Below are positions 1-9,141 of a stretch of DNA of 59,373 nucleotides, one piece after another (within the stretch, counting starts at the first letter, position 1; each line of letters begins with the position of its first letter). The translations under genes were made by a program, and so were the position numbers. The notes below the pieces were generated by a model. That model was not told the origin of the DNA, made no database searches, and saw nothing but the letters and a program-made list of their open reading frames with translations. Origin of the DNA: 0-14-3-00-41-53 sp041500225 (GTDB lineage: Bacteria; Nitrospirota; Thermodesulfovibrionia; Thermodesulfovibrionales; SM23-35); assembly GCA_041500225.1 (NCBI GenBank), contig JBGQLV010000008.1, positions 1 through 59,373 of the forward strand. The letters are read 5' to 3'.

Positions 1-10
1 AAAAAAATAC

Positions 11-39
11 TTGACAAGATGATTTTTTTCTGGTATTCA
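11..39 (+). promoter_or_regulatory. Sigma-70-type promoter of the pil operon, possibly leaderless
   Basis: TTGACA at 11-16 and TATTCA at 34-39 are separated by 17 bases, which is consensus geometry. The predicted transcription start (about 46-47) falls on the pilM ATG at 47, and no purine-rich ribosome binding site precedes that ATG. The mRNA may therefore be leaderless. The call is by inspection only. Confidence 0.6.
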
Positions 40-46
40 ATAAGCT

Positions 47-1084
47 ATGGTCTTCGGTAGGAAAAGTTCTATCGGGTTAGACATTGGCTCAGGTTATCTT
101 AAGGTTGTGCAACTTAAAGATACAAAAGGCGGCTATGAACTTGAATTATTTGACATGCTGCCTCTTCCTCCGGAACTCATTGTCGATGGTTCAATAATAG
201 ATTCTCTGCGTCTTATAGACTCCCTGAAGGAGCTGGTAAAAAAGGCTAAGATAAAGACAAAGGATGCTGTTATCAGCATAGCCGGCCACTCTTCAGTAAT
301 AATTAAAAGGGTCTCTCTACCTGAGATGTCAGAGGAGGAGCTCTCTGAATCCATAAAGTTTGAGGCAGAACAGTATATTCCATTCGATATAGAAGATGTA
401 AACCTCGACTTCCAGATACTTGGACCCAAAGAAGAAGCGGGTCAAATGGATGTCATGCTCGTTGCTGTAAAGAAAGACATAATAAATGAATACCTATCTG
501 TTGTCAAAGAAGCAGGTCTTAACCCTTTGATTGTTGATGTTAATTCATTCGCACTTGAGAATATTTATGAGGTTAACTATGAAATTGAGCCGGATAAGAA
601 TATTGCTATTGTGAATATTGGAGCAAGTACAATAAACATGAACGTCCTCAAAGGAGGCATCTCAGTTTTTACGAGGGACAGTGCAGTCGGCAGTAATCTT
701 CACACAGAGGCACTTCAGAGGGAATTCAATCTGACTTACGAAACTGCCGAAAGGCTCAAGAAGGGTGAGGCGGTTGAAAATGTGTCACCTCAGGATGCCC
801 TTTCCGTGATGGATTTAGCTTCAGAGGAGATAATCGGAGAGGTTAATCGTTCATTAGAGTACTTCCATGAGGATATCAATGAAGTGATATTAAGTGGAGG
901 TTGTGCACTCGTAAAGGACTTCCCGAAACTTCTTGCAGAAAAAATAGGGATAGAAGTTAAGGTCATGGAACCCCTTAAAAACATTAAAATACCTAAAAGA
1001 TTTGATATAACCTATATAGAAGAAATGGTGCCAATGGCAGTTGTAGCCGCAGGATTGGCACTAAGGCGACCGGGTGACAGATGA
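47..1084 (+). CDS. pilM: Type IV pilus assembly protein PilM
   Basis: PilM is the cytoplasmic actin-like ATPase of the pilus alignment complex; it binds the N-terminal tail of PilN. The 345-residue length is normal. The N-terminal phosphate loop is GLDIGSGYLKVV (residues 10-21), a second nucleotide-binding segment is NIGAST (about 190-195), and the adenosine motif is ILSGGCAL (about 283-290). These are the FtsA/PilM signatures. It is the first gene of pilMNOPQ, overlaps pilN by four bases (ATGA), and lies directly behind a consensus promoter. FtsA is excluded by the neighbours and by the lack of an FtsA membrane anchor. Confidence 0.95.
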   Translation: MVFGRKSSIGLDIGSGYLKVVQLKDTKGGYELELFDMLPLPPELIVDGSIIDSLRLIDSLKELVKKAKIKTKDAVISIAGHSSVIIKRVSLPEMSEEELSESIKFEAEQYIPFDIEDVNLDFQILGPKEEAGQMDVMLVAVKKDIINEYLSVVKEAGLNPLIVDVNSFALENIYEVNYEIEPDKNIAIVNIGASTINMNVLKGGISVFTRDSAVGSNLHTEALQREFNLTYETAERLKKGEAVENVSPQDALSVMDLASEEIIGEVNRSLEYFHEDINEVILSGGCALVKDFPKLLAEKIGIEVKVMEPLKNIKIPKRFDITYIEEMVPMAVVAAGLALRRPGDR

Positions 1085-1620
1085 TAAAGGTCAATCTCAT
1101 ACCCGTAAAGAGGAAAAAGAAGGCTAAGCCGCTACCGACATTTATTATCACAATGGTTATTGTAACCATTGGTGTAAGTATTGTAATGGCATATCTTTTT
1201 TTCTTTTTTAACTCCCGACTGTCTGCAAAAAAGGCCGAGTTTGCTGCCAAAGAAAAACAGATAGCAGAGCTCAAGGAAAAGATAAAGGCAGTTGAAAACT
1301 TTGAGCAGCTTAACAAGACATTCCAGCAGAGAAATGATATTATCGAGCAGCTCAGTAAGAGCAGGAGCGTTCCAGTGAAACTCCTTGATGAAATAAGTAA
1401 TCTTCTGCCTAATGGTATCTGGTTTCAGACAATGACTGTGTCAGGTGATAACGTAAGTATAGATGGTTATGGCTTTACAAACACGGATATTGTTTCGTAT
1501 GTAGACAATGTTAAGAATTCAAAAATATTCACTGATGTTTACTTACAGGAATCCAGAAGCACGAATATTGAAACTACACCGCTTTATATGTTCAAATTAA
1601 TATTTAAGATAAAGGTTTGA
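1081..1620 (+). CDS. pilN: Type IV pilus inner-membrane protein PilN
   Basis: This is a bitopic inner-membrane protein of 179 residues. Its N-terminal cytoplasmic segment MIKVNLIPVKRKKK contains the conserved INLLP-type PilM-binding motif (here VNLIPV, residues 4-9). One transmembrane helix follows (about 22-42), then a coiled coil rich in Lys and Glu (about 48-90) and a periplasmic ferredoxin-like domain. PilN forms a heterodimer with PilO, encoded two bases downstream. Start by ATGA overlap with pilM implies translational coupling. Confidence 0.93.
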   Translation: MIKVNLIPVKRKKKAKPLPTFIITMVIVTIGVSIVMAYLFFFFNSRLSAKKAEFAAKEKQIAELKEKIKAVENFEQLNKTFQQRNDIIEQLSKSRSVPVKLLDEISNLLPNGIWFQTMTVSGDNVSIDGYGFTNTDIVSYVDNVKNSKIFTDVYLQESRSTNIETTPLYMFKLIFKIKV

Positions 1621-1621
1621 T

Positions 1622-2236
1622 ATGGCCTTAAAAGTTAACATTGATTTTAAAAAAATACCTCCGTACGTAAAAGTCATACTATCCTTTGTTCCTGCTTTGA
1701 TTATTACAATTGTTGTAATTGTCCTTTTAATTTTACCTAAAAATAAAGAGATCAAAAAACTTGAAAGTGATATTTCAAAACAGGAGAGTGAGATAGCAAA
1801 AAGTCAGTCAAAGGCAGAAAAACTTCCTAAAATGACCGCTGAGAACGAAAAACTCAGGAAAAGGCTTAACGAGCTGAAAGATCAACTACCTGAAGAAAAA
1901 GAGGTCTCCAGTTTGCTGAAACAGGTTTCAGACATGGCCTTCAAGTCAGGGCTTAAGATATCACTCTGGAAACCAGAACAGAAGAGGACCCATTCAAGCG
2001 GTATAGTTTATGAGATTCCAGTAAAGGTTGAACTCTCGGGCAGTTACCATAACCTTGGTTATTTCTTCAGCAGCCTGACAAAGCTTAACCGGATAGTGAA
2101 CCTTTCCGATATAAAATTCAGTGACCCAAAGCCGGAAAGAGAAAATGCCATACTTAAAATATCATTTACTGCCACGACATTTTCAGCAGTCCCCGAAGGA
2201 GAAATGGGTAAACAACAAACTGAGAAACCAAAATGA
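1622..2236 (+). CDS. pilO: Type IV pilus inner-membrane protein PilO
   Basis: PilO is the partner of PilN in the alignment subcomplex. The 204-residue protein has a short basic cytoplasmic N-terminus, one membrane helix (about 18-40), a long coiled coil (about 43-92) and a C-terminal periplasmic domain in which the segment around residues 120-180 matches the PilO fold in character. Its stop codon overlaps the pilP start (ATGA at 2233), so the order pilN-pilO-pilP is tightly coupled. Confidence 0.93.
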   Translation: MALKVNIDFKKIPPYVKVILSFVPALIITIVVIVLLILPKNKEIKKLESDISKQESEIAKSQSKAEKLPKMTAENEKLRKRLNELKDQLPEEKEVSSLLKQVSDMAFKSGLKISLWKPEQKRTHSSGIVYEIPVKVELSGSYHNLGYFFSSLTKLNRIVNLSDIKFSDPKPERENAILKISFTATTFSAVPEGEMGKQQTEKPK

Positions 2237-2874
2237 AACATTTATATCTGAAAAAGATAGAAGGGAAGATAACAATTAGTAATCTCCCCTCACCCCTCTT
2301 TAAAAAAGAGGGGAAACTATTAAGTCCCTATTTCCTAAAGGGGGATGTAGGGGGATTACTAAAAATAATATACCTCTGCTTAATTATGTTTTTGATATTA
2401 CCCTTTATAGGCTGTAAAAAAGAGCAGGCTAATGTGATAAAGCCGATGGCAGAGAAGGTTAAAACAGAAGAAGTAAAAAAAGATACAAAGGAATCTGAAG
2501 AGGCCAAGAAGGTCGAAAAAGAAGAATATCTATACGACTCAAAAGGAAGAAGGGACCCTTTCCTCTCCCTTGTAACGATAACAAAACAAAAGCCTGCCAA
2601 AAAGAAAGGGGCAACACCTATTGAAAGCTTTGACTTAGAAGAAATAAAGTTGCTGGCAATTGCACGGGATAAAAATAAATATTATGCCCTTATAATGTTG
2701 CCTGATAGAAAGACCTTTACAATTACAGAAGGGATGATATTAGGACTGCAAGGCGGCAAGGTAGAGAAGATAACAGAAAACGTGGTAACTATCACAGAAT
2801 ATGTTAAAGATTATAGGGGTAATATTAAACCAAAAGATACAGTATTGAAACTCCATAAGGGGGAGGAAGAATGA
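2233..2874 (+). CDS. pilP: Pilotin-like lipoprotein PilP with a repeat-lengthened N-terminus
   Basis: PilP is an inner-membrane lipoprotein that links PilNO to the PilQ secretin. The lipobox FIGC is near residue 60 after a hydrophobic stretch. A Lys/Glu-rich linker follows, then the beta-domain starting at about 95 with the PilP hallmark RRDPF (about 97-101). At 213 residues it is longer than typical PilP (about 170-180). The excess is an N-terminal segment (about residues 17-42) encoded by an inserted hairpin repeat at 2281-2357. The start is fixed by the ATGA overlap with pilO, so the signal peptide has an abnormally long n-region. An internal start after the repeat (ATG at 2386) would leave too short a signal. 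Confidence 0.9.
   Translation: MKHLYLKKIEGKITISNLPSPLFKKEGKLLSPYFLKGDVGGLLKIIYLCLIMFLILPFIGCKKEQANVIKPMAEKVKTEEVKKDTKESEEAKKVEKEEYLYDSKGRRDPFLSLVTITKQKPAKKKGATPIESFDLEEIKLLAIARDKNKYYALIMLPDRKTFTITEGMILGLQGGKVEKITENVVTITEYVKDYRGNIKPKDTVLKLHKGEEE
2281..2357 (+). repeat. Type A hairpin repeat inserted in the pilP coding region
   Basis: This 77-base element begins AATCTCCCCT and ends AGGGGGATT, which are near inverse complements. It contains two inner hairpins: CCCCTCTTT pairs with AAAGAGGGG, and TCCCTATTT pairs imperfectly with AAAGGGGGA. The same type is seen at 8881-8940, 8957-9022 and 23498-23541. It is read in frame in pilP without a stop. Confidence 0.85.
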
Positions 2875-5057
2875 AAAAAAATATTCTATATTATTTATTA
2901 TTATACTCTGTGCTTATTGCTTTCTGGGGTTGTACGCCCGTTATAACCAGTCCTGTTAAAGAGTCCTTAGTACCCCAGAAAGCCACTGTAATAACCGGCA
3001 TTGAGATCCAGGACTATACAGTGACAATAAAGGCTGATAAACCATTTGTCTATACCATATACAGACCAGGCGACCCTTATAAAATAGTCATTGACCTTCC
3101 TGACGTGACCATTGGTGCTTTGAATAGCAAGATCGTTTCTAACAAGGCAGGCATAACAGAGATAGTTCCTTCCCAGATTGAGTCGCCATCTGTTATGGCA
3201 AGACTCGAAATACTGTTTCAGACACCATCCATAGCATCCAAAGTTGAACAGGAATATAAAAATAACGTGCTAATAGTCAGAATAAAGGAAGAGCCGCCTA
3301 AAGAAGTAACAGCGGTATCAATCGTAAGCGAAGATGTATCAAAGGCAAAAGAAAATATACCCGAACCTCCTGCATCTGAGCAGAAACCGCTTCCAAAGGC
3401 TACTGAAATATCCAGCATTTTATTTGAAAAGTCTGCGGACACTGTTAAGGTCTTGATTAAAGGTAATGGTTCTATGATACCCAATATTTTACCATTAGAT
3501 GACCGCATTGTAATAGACATCCCCGATGTGGTCATGAATACCCCGCTTCCTTCTGCTGTAGTCCCGCCTGTTAAAGGGATACGTTCAGGAAAACATGACG
3601 ATGAGATAAGACTTGTCCTCGACCTTAAAGAAAAGACAAATTTTGATGTTACAGCAATTGGGGACTCTATTGTAATAGCTTTTCAGAGAACGGAAAAGGA
3701 GACTCCTGCAGCAGCGCCTATAGCCCAGATGCCCGAGGATCGGAGATCCGCTGAGGCGGAAAAGACTGAGACCGCAACAAAGGTTATAGAGGTAAAAGAA
3801 CCTGAGGCTCTTGTAGAAGGTAAATATACAGGTAAGAAATTATCCCTCGATTTTCAAGATGCCGATATAGTTCCGATATTCAGGTTGCTTGCTGACATAA
3901 GTGGTTACAACATAGTCGTGAGTCCTGAGGTCAAGGGTAAATTAACAATGAAATTGATTAATGTGCCGTGGGATCAGGCGCTGGACTTAATACTTAAAAC
4001 CTTCAGCCTCGGAAAGTCTATTGAAGGGAACATCTTAAGGATTGCGCCATATACGGTTTTAGCGAAGGAAAGTGAAGAAGCAGCCAAGGCACAGGAGGCG
4101 GGGATAAAGGCAGAACGTCTGGAAACAAAGATGTTCAATATTAGCTATGCAAAGGTTAAAGATGTAGAAGCCTCGATATTGAAATCAAAGATACTCACAC
4201 CGAGGGGAACCATAAGTGTTGACGAAAGAACAAGCAGCATGTTTGTCAATGATGTAGCATCAGTTTTCCCGAAGGTTGAAAATCTCCTTGTAACCCTCGA
4301 CAGGCCAACCCCCCAGGTCTTGATAGAGGCAAGGATTGTTGAGGTTAATACAAATGAAGTCCGGGATTTAGGGATTCAGTGGGGATTAACCCTTAAGGGT
4401 GTAAACACCCTGTCCTCTTTAGGAGGATTTTCAGGTCTGAACTCAGGGACGTTCACAGGGAATAACTTTCTTGTTGACTTCCCAGGAGGTGCGAGTGCAG
4501 GCGGTGGTTCCGGATTTACCTTTGGAATTATGAACCCTGCAAAGACCATGGGACTCGACCTTCAGCTATCCGCGGTTGAGAAACTCGGAAAGGGTAAGAT
4601 TATCTCAAATCCAAGGATAATGACATTGGACAATGGAAAGGCCAAAATCTCACAGGGTAAGAGCATACCATACACTAAACTGACTGCGGAGGGGACTCCC
4701 ACCGAAGAATTTAAGGATGTTACCCTGGAGTTGAATGTTCAGCCCCATATAACACCTGATAACTCTATTAGCATACTTATTGAGATTAAGAAAGAAGAAC
4801 TCGACTTTGCGTTTGTATCTAAGGAGGGAACTCCTTCTACTGACAAAAAAGAGGCAAAAACTGAAGTCATCATAAAAGATGGAGAGACTGTTGTTATCGG
4901 CGGTATTTATAAAATAATTAAAAGCGAATCAGAGACCGGAGTCCCGGGTTTAATGAAGATTCCGATCCTTGGCTGGCTGTTTAAAAAATATAAAGAAGAT
5001 GTGACCACAAGCGAACTTCTGATATTTATTACACCAAGGATTGTGCAGAAACCATGA
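2871..5057 (+). CDS. pilQ: Type IV pilus secretin PilQ
   Basis: PilQ forms the outer-membrane channel of the pilus. The 728-residue protein has a signal peptide with a possible lipobox (AFWGC, Cys21), two AMIN-like beta domains that bind peptidoglycan (about 45-135 and 185-270), an STN/N0 domain (about 318-375, with SLDFQDADIVPIFRLL), an N1 NolW-type domain (about 420-480) and the secretin core (about 485-726). The core contains the V/IPxLGxLF-type motif GLMKIPILGWLFKK near residue 697 and ends LLIFITPRIV. It starts by overlap with pilP. If the cysteine is lipidated, it would be a self-piloting secretin. Confidence 0.96.
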   Translation: MKKNILYYLLLYSVLIAFWGCTPVITSPVKESLVPQKATVITGIEIQDYTVTIKADKPFVYTIYRPGDPYKIVIDLPDVTIGALNSKIVSNKAGITEIVPSQIESPSVMARLEILFQTPSIASKVEQEYKNNVLIVRIKEEPPKEVTAVSIVSEDVSKAKENIPEPPASEQKPLPKATEISSILFEKSADTVKVLIKGNGSMIPNILPLDDRIVIDIPDVVMNTPLPSAVVPPVKGIRSGKHDDEIRLVLDLKEKTNFDVTAIGDSIVIAFQRTEKETPAAAPIAQMPEDRRSAEAEKTETATKVIEVKEPEALVEGKYTGKKLSLDFQDADIVPIFRLLADISGYNIVVSPEVKGKLTMKLINVPWDQALDLILKTFSLGKSIEGNILRIAPYTVLAKESEEAAKAQEAGIKAERLETKMFNISYAKVKDVEASILKSKILTPRGTISVDERTSSMFVNDVASVFPKVENLLVTLDRPTPQVLIEARIVEVNTNEVRDLGIQWGLTLKGVNTLSSLGGFSGLNSGTFTGNNFLVDFPGGASAGGGSGFTFGIMNPAKTMGLDLQLSAVEKLGKGKIISNPRIMTLDNGKAKISQGKSIPYTKLTAEGTPTEEFKDVTLELNVQPHITPDNSISILIEIKKEELDFAFVSKEGTPSTDKKEAKTEVIIKDGETVVIGGIYKIIKSESETGVPGLMKIPILGWLFKKYKEDVTTSELLIFITPRIVQKP

Positions 5058-5113
5058 GGAATGAGGTTTGTAAAATATACTGTTTAGGATATTATGAATA
5101 AGCAGGAGGGAAA

Positions 5114-5716
5114 ATGAAAAGGAGTTATTTTTTACTGTTTACTGTTTGCTCTTTACTTTTTAGTGTCCTTTTATGGGGATGTGGTGCAGGCCCGGGCGCA
5201 CCAGGCTCCTCAGGAAGTGAGGACACAGGCATCAATATTAAATCAGTCAGTATAACAAGAACAGATGGTCCCGATCTTGACGTGTATTCTAATCCTACCG
5301 GCTGTACCGGCAACACTCCCGAAACCTTGCTTACAAGAAAAGATGCAACAATTACGATAGAAGCTGAAAAACTGAATGCAACAAGTACATTTGACCCTTT
5401 CCCTGCAAGTGTTGAAGAATGTACAATAACTTACAGAAAGGCTAGGGAGGATCCATCTTCACCCACAATTGAGGATTGGACCTTTTATCCCAACTGTACT
5501 TTAATCAGCGGCACAAATACATGTAATGTCCAATTAATTGACATAACCCGGTTAAGTGCCTATTGGGATGCACTAACAAGCCATGAGCCTGCTGAGTATC
5601 CTACGCACTATATAGCTTCGTATAAATGCAAATATATGAATAATTATGGGGATTCTGGAACCTTTGAAACAGAATATGATATTTGGTTAGCAGACTTTTT
5701 GATGTGCGGAGGTTAA
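5114..5716 (+). CDS. Hypothetical outer-membrane lipoprotein
   Basis: The 200-residue protein has a signal peptide with lipobox LLWGC (Cys23) followed by a Gly/Ser/Pro-rich linker. The rest is beta-rich with six or more Cys residues (for example CTGNT, EECTI, NCTLI, NTCNV, YKCKY and MCGG), so disulphide-stabilised extracytoplasmic folding is likely. It has a good ribosome binding site (GCAGGAGG). It lies between pilQ and the large Ig-like lipoprotein, which it almost abuts. No family was recognised. The position suggests an accessory of the pilus or a secreted surface protein. Confidence 0.7.
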   Translation: MKRSYFLLFTVCSLLFSVLLWGCGAGPGAPGSSGSEDTGINIKSVSITRTDGPDLDVYSNPTGCTGNTPETLLTRKDATITIEAEKLNATSTFDPFPASVEECTITYRKAREDPSSPTIEDWTFYPNCTLISGTNTCNVQLIDITRLSAYWDALTSHEPAEYPTHYIASYKCKYMNNYGDSGTFETEYDIWLADFLMCGG

Positions 5717-5718
5717 AA

Positions 5719-8700
5719 ATGAAAAAATATTTAATACTATTTTTATTAGTTTCAATTGTATTTTCGATGGCAAGCTGCGGAGGAGGCGGGGCAGGGTCGT
5801 CGAGTTCTCCGCCGGGTGAAGACCCTAATGTCCCATTCTTAATAGAACTGCGGCCTTCTCAATCTATAGCGCAGACGAACACATTTATTTATATTCGAGC
5901 AAGGGTTCTTAACGGGAACGGCAATCCGATTCCCAATATCCCTGTCACATTTACAAACCTCTCTTCGATCGGCGAATTAAACTATGCAAAGGGAAGTTCC
6001 ATACATCATGCCCTAACCTTTTTGGCAAAGCTCTTTTCGGTCGGCGGATTAATCTCTACAGGTGCAAACACGGATACTAATGGATTTGCAACAGTCAAGC
6101 TTTATTCCACAACCTCTGGTTTTGCCACAATTCAGGCCGAGGTTAATACCGGGACAGGCCAGGTGAGGGATAAAAAGACCGTATATTTCTCGCTTTTTGA
6201 TATGACGTTACCATCTCCTCCAGCACCTCCAGCACCAACTCTTGCCCTTGATGTTGATACAGACGGGTTATTTAACACACCAAATGAACAAAGTGATTTT
6301 AAACTTTTTGAAACTGCGAATGACAATCAGGTATTTGTGAGGGCAACGGTTTTTGATAGTAATGGCACCCCGGTGTCGGGTAGTGTTGTAACCTTTGGAG
6401 CTGACAGCACAGAGGCAACATTTCCTCTCGGAAATACTAAAACTACAGATGCAAACGGCCGGGCATCTGTCCTTGTCCAGGTTGACCCAATTATCTTGAG
6501 AACTGCCACAACAGTATTGAACATTACAGCATCTGCAGACAATGGTGCTGCTGGCATGATAACGCTGTTCTTGCAGCCAGTGGTTGTTAATACAACTACT
6601 TCATATCTTACAGCAAACCCCACAACCGTACAGCCAAGTGGGACATCTGCGATACTCGCTGTTATTATGTTGAATACAGGATCACCTGCTCCTGATGGAA
6701 CCGCTGTAACCTTTACAACAACATGTGGGTCTGTTACTCCATTTGGCCAGACAACCGGTGGTGTTGCAACAGCTACATTCACAGCACCCTCAATACCAGG
6801 AACATGCACAGTTACTGGGAGAGTTGGCGGAACAACGATAGGAACTGCAGCTATAACTGTGAGTAAGACGCTTACGGTCATACCTACTACTCGGACCATC
6901 GCAAATCCAGTGGTAGGGAATACTGCTACTTATACGATTTTAGGTGGCACTTCACCATATCAGGCATTCTCGAGTAATCCTGGTGTGGCTACAGCCGTTG
7001 CAGGTTCCGTTTTGACAGCAACAGTAGCAAGTGTTCCAACAACTGATACAACGGTTACCTTTACAATATACGATTCGGTTGGTGATAGTGTAACAGCTTC
7101 ACTTGTTCTGGATGTACCACCTGCACTGCCGCTAACGGTTATACCAACTACTCAGACCATTTCAAACCCTGTGGTGGGCAACAGTCGAGCCTATACAATC
7201 ATAGGTGGCACTTCACCGTATACTGCATTCTCTAATAATCCTGCGCTGGCTACAGTATCAGTTGCAGGCTCTACTTTGACAGCAACAGTAGCGAGTGTTC
7301 CAACGACTGATACAACAGTAACAATAACAATCTATGATTCAGTTGGTGCTAATGTATCAGCCTCGCTTGTTCTGGATGTACCACCAACATTGCCATTGGC
7401 TGTAATACCAACTACTCAGACCAAATCGAATCCAACGGCAGGACAAACAGCTGAATATAAAGTTCTTGGCGGGGCTGGTGGATATAGTGCATACTCAAGC
7501 AGTCCAAGTCTGGTTAGTGTGCCAGTAGTTGTACCAGCAACTAATATTGTAACTGCAACATTACAAGCTGGTGTAAGCAGTTTAACTGCAGACACAACGG
7601 TTACAATAACAATCTACGATTCAGTTGGGGCTAATGTATCAGCCTCGCTTGTACTGGATGTACCACCAACATTGCCATTGGCTGTAATACCAACTACCCA
7701 GACTATTTCAAGTCCTGCGGTAAGCAATAGTCGAACGTATACAATCATAGGCGGTACTGGCTCATATAGCGCCTTCTCTGATAATCCTGGTCTTGCTACG
7801 GTATTAGTTGCAGGGTCAACCCTGACTGCAATAGTAGCGGGCGTTCCAACAACTGACACAACAGTTACAATAACAATCTACGATTCAGTTGGTGCCAATG
7901 TGTCAGCCTCGCTCATTCTGGATGTTGTTCCAACAATAGCCCTGACCGTGACGCCAGCTAGCATTACAGTAACAGGGACAAGTGATGCTACTGACAGTGT
8001 TACGTTCTACATTTCAGGTGGCTCTGGTACTTATCCGACAGTGGTCTCAAGCAATACTGCTGTAGTACCAAACCCAGTAATTGCAAACCCGTTTACAATA
8101 AACCCTGCTGTTGTTGCTACTTCTACAGCGGTGACCCTCACTGTCGCGGACTCTCTGGGAGCGACTGGCACAGCCACTGTAACAGTAACACCAGCTACAT
8201 CTACAATCGCACTTAACCCAAGTTCAATTACAGTTGATCCGACAGTTGGAACTATTACCTTTAATATTATAGGCGGTGTATCAACATTCGATGTATTTAC
8301 AAGCGACATCGCTGTAGTCACCGTTGGTGGCGGAGTAAAGATAGATAATTTAGCAGTAAATACCTTTGATGCTCAAGTAGTGGGCTCAGGGTCTGCAACA
8401 ATAACAGTTGTAGATTCTGATGCGAAAACAGTAACGGCAACGGTAACAGTAACTGAGCTGCCAGCACCACCACCACCTCCTGCTCTCACGGTCTTACCTC
8501 CATCAGGTGTACTAAGTTGCACTGCTGGAGGAACAGTGACCTTCGTCGTTACCGGTGGTGCAGGACCAAATTATTTAGCGACATCCTCAAATCCGAACGT
8601 GGTAATTGCCGGGTCTCCTGTTACTACTAGTGGCGGATCTTTTACTGCCACAGTAGCAGCAGCATCGTGCGGCCTGTTCCCATCGGCAACTACGACTGTC

Positions 8701-8766
8701 CCGATAATAGTGACGGACAGTGGGAGTGGTATTACGACCGTCACAGTGACGGTTAATAATCCATAA
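5719..8766 (+). CDS. Large Ig-like repeat surface lipoprotein
   Basis: The start at 5719 (MKKYLILFLL) is chosen over 5683 because it has the ribosome binding site GGAGG and a clean signal peptide with lipobox SMASC; the product is 1015 residues. Big_1-type bacterial Ig domains occupy about residues 35-300, with pieces such as NGNPIPNIPVTF and SNGTPVSGSVVTF. Then come about seven Ig-like repeats of 80-100 residues sharing IPTTQTISNP, YTIIGGTSPY and TITIYDSVGANVSASL. Two repeats are almost identical at DNA level (about 7321-7423 and 7603-7705), indicating recent duplication. It is probably a surface-anchored stalk or adhesin; its ligand is unknown. Confidence 0.85.
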   Translation: MKKYLILFLLVSIVFSMASCGGGGAGSSSSPPGEDPNVPFLIELRPSQSIAQTNTFIYIRARVLNGNGNPIPNIPVTFTNLSSIGELNYAKGSSIHHALTFLAKLFSVGGLISTGANTDTNGFATVKLYSTTSGFATIQAEVNTGTGQVRDKKTVYFSLFDMTLPSPPAPPAPTLALDVDTDGLFNTPNEQSDFKLFETANDNQVFVRATVFDSNGTPVSGSVVTFGADSTEATFPLGNTKTTDANGRASVLVQVDPIILRTATTVLNITASADNGAAGMITLFLQPVVVNTTTSYLTANPTTVQPSGTSAILAVIMLNTGSPAPDGTAVTFTTTCGSVTPFGQTTGGVATATFTAPSIPGTCTVTGRVGGTTIGTAAITVSKTLTVIPTTRTIANPVVGNTATYTILGGTSPYQAFSSNPGVATAVAGSVLTATVASVPTTDTTVTFTIYDSVGDSVTASLVLDVPPALPLTVIPTTQTISNPVVGNSRAYTIIGGTSPYTAFSNNPALATVSVAGSTLTATVASVPTTDTTVTITIYDSVGANVSASLVLDVPPTLPLAVIPTTQTKSNPTAGQTAEYKVLGGAGGYSAYSSSPSLVSVPVVVPATNIVTATLQAGVSSLTADTTVTITIYDSVGANVSASLVLDVPPTLPLAVIPTTQTISSPAVSNSRTYTIIGGTGSYSAFSDNPGLATVLVAGSTLTAIVAGVPTTDTTVTITIYDSVGANVSASLILDVVPTIALTVTPASITVTGTSDATDSVTFYISGGSGTYPTVVSSNTAVVPNPVIANPFTINPAVVATSTAVTLTVADSLGATGTATVTVTPATSTIALNPSSITVDPTVGTITFNIIGGVSTFDVFTSDIAVVTVGGGVKIDNLAVNTFDAQVVGSGSATITVVDSDAKTVTATVTVTELPAPPPPPALTVLPPSGVLSCTAGGTVTFVVTGGAGPNYLATSSNPNVVIAGSPVTTSGGSFTATVAAASCGLFPSATTTVPIIVTDSGSGITTVTVTVNNP

Positions 8767-8783
8767 GCAGTTCAGAGAAGAAA

Positions 8784-8822
8784 GGGGGCGGGCCCTTCGA
8801 AAGGCTCAGGAAGCCCGCCCCC
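8784..8822. terminator. GC-rich hairpin after the Ig-like gene
   Basis: GGGGGCGGGC (8784-8793) pairs perfectly with GCCCGCCCCC (8813-8822), and the loop contains CCTTCGAAAGG. It sits 17 bases after the stop at 8766. There is no T-run, so it may be a repeat acting as an mRNA end protector rather than a classical terminator. Confidence 0.5.
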
Positions 8823-8880
8823 AATTAGAAAAATAATGAGCTTGGGCTTACAAAGGAGGATGAAGAGGTTAAAGATTAGT

Positions 8881-9022
8881 AATCCCCCTCTGTCCCTGCC
8901 CGACGGACGGCAGGCGGGCCCCTTTAGAAAAGGGGGAATTAAAAACGTGGACTTTAGGCTCCCTTATCTCCCTCTTTTTTAAAGTCGGTACGACTCGCAA
9001 CCGAGAGGGGTTAGGGGAGATT
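8881..9022. repeat. Two adjacent type A hairpin repeats in the gap before gspC
   Basis: Copy one (8881-8940) runs from AATCCCCCTC to AGGGGGAATT and carries an inner palindrome TGCCCGACGGACGGCAGGCGGG (first 20 bases TGCCCGACGGACGGCAGGCG). Copy two (8957-9022) ends GAGGGGTTAGGGGAGATT. Together with the hairpin at 8784-8822 they fill most of the 375-base gap 8767-9141; the remaining bases show no gene. Confidence 0.75.
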
Positions 9023-9141
9023 TTATTATAAGTATATTTCTATTATTTTTCTGCAAGTCTCATACAATTGCATTACTTCTCCTGAACTTGATTCAGCATC
9101 TCATAAATTAAAGACTTATAAGACCCTGAAACGAGTTTAGG

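Noticed and set aside
6327..6899. A 190-residue open frame on the minus strand inside the Ig-like gene
   Set aside because: It mirrors the codon pattern of the plus-strand gene, has no ribosome binding site and no recognisable domain.
7321..7705. Repeated blocks that could suggest a CRISPR-like array
   Set aside because: They are long, continuous in one reading frame and encode Ig-like protein repeats; there are no short identical repeats with unique spacers.
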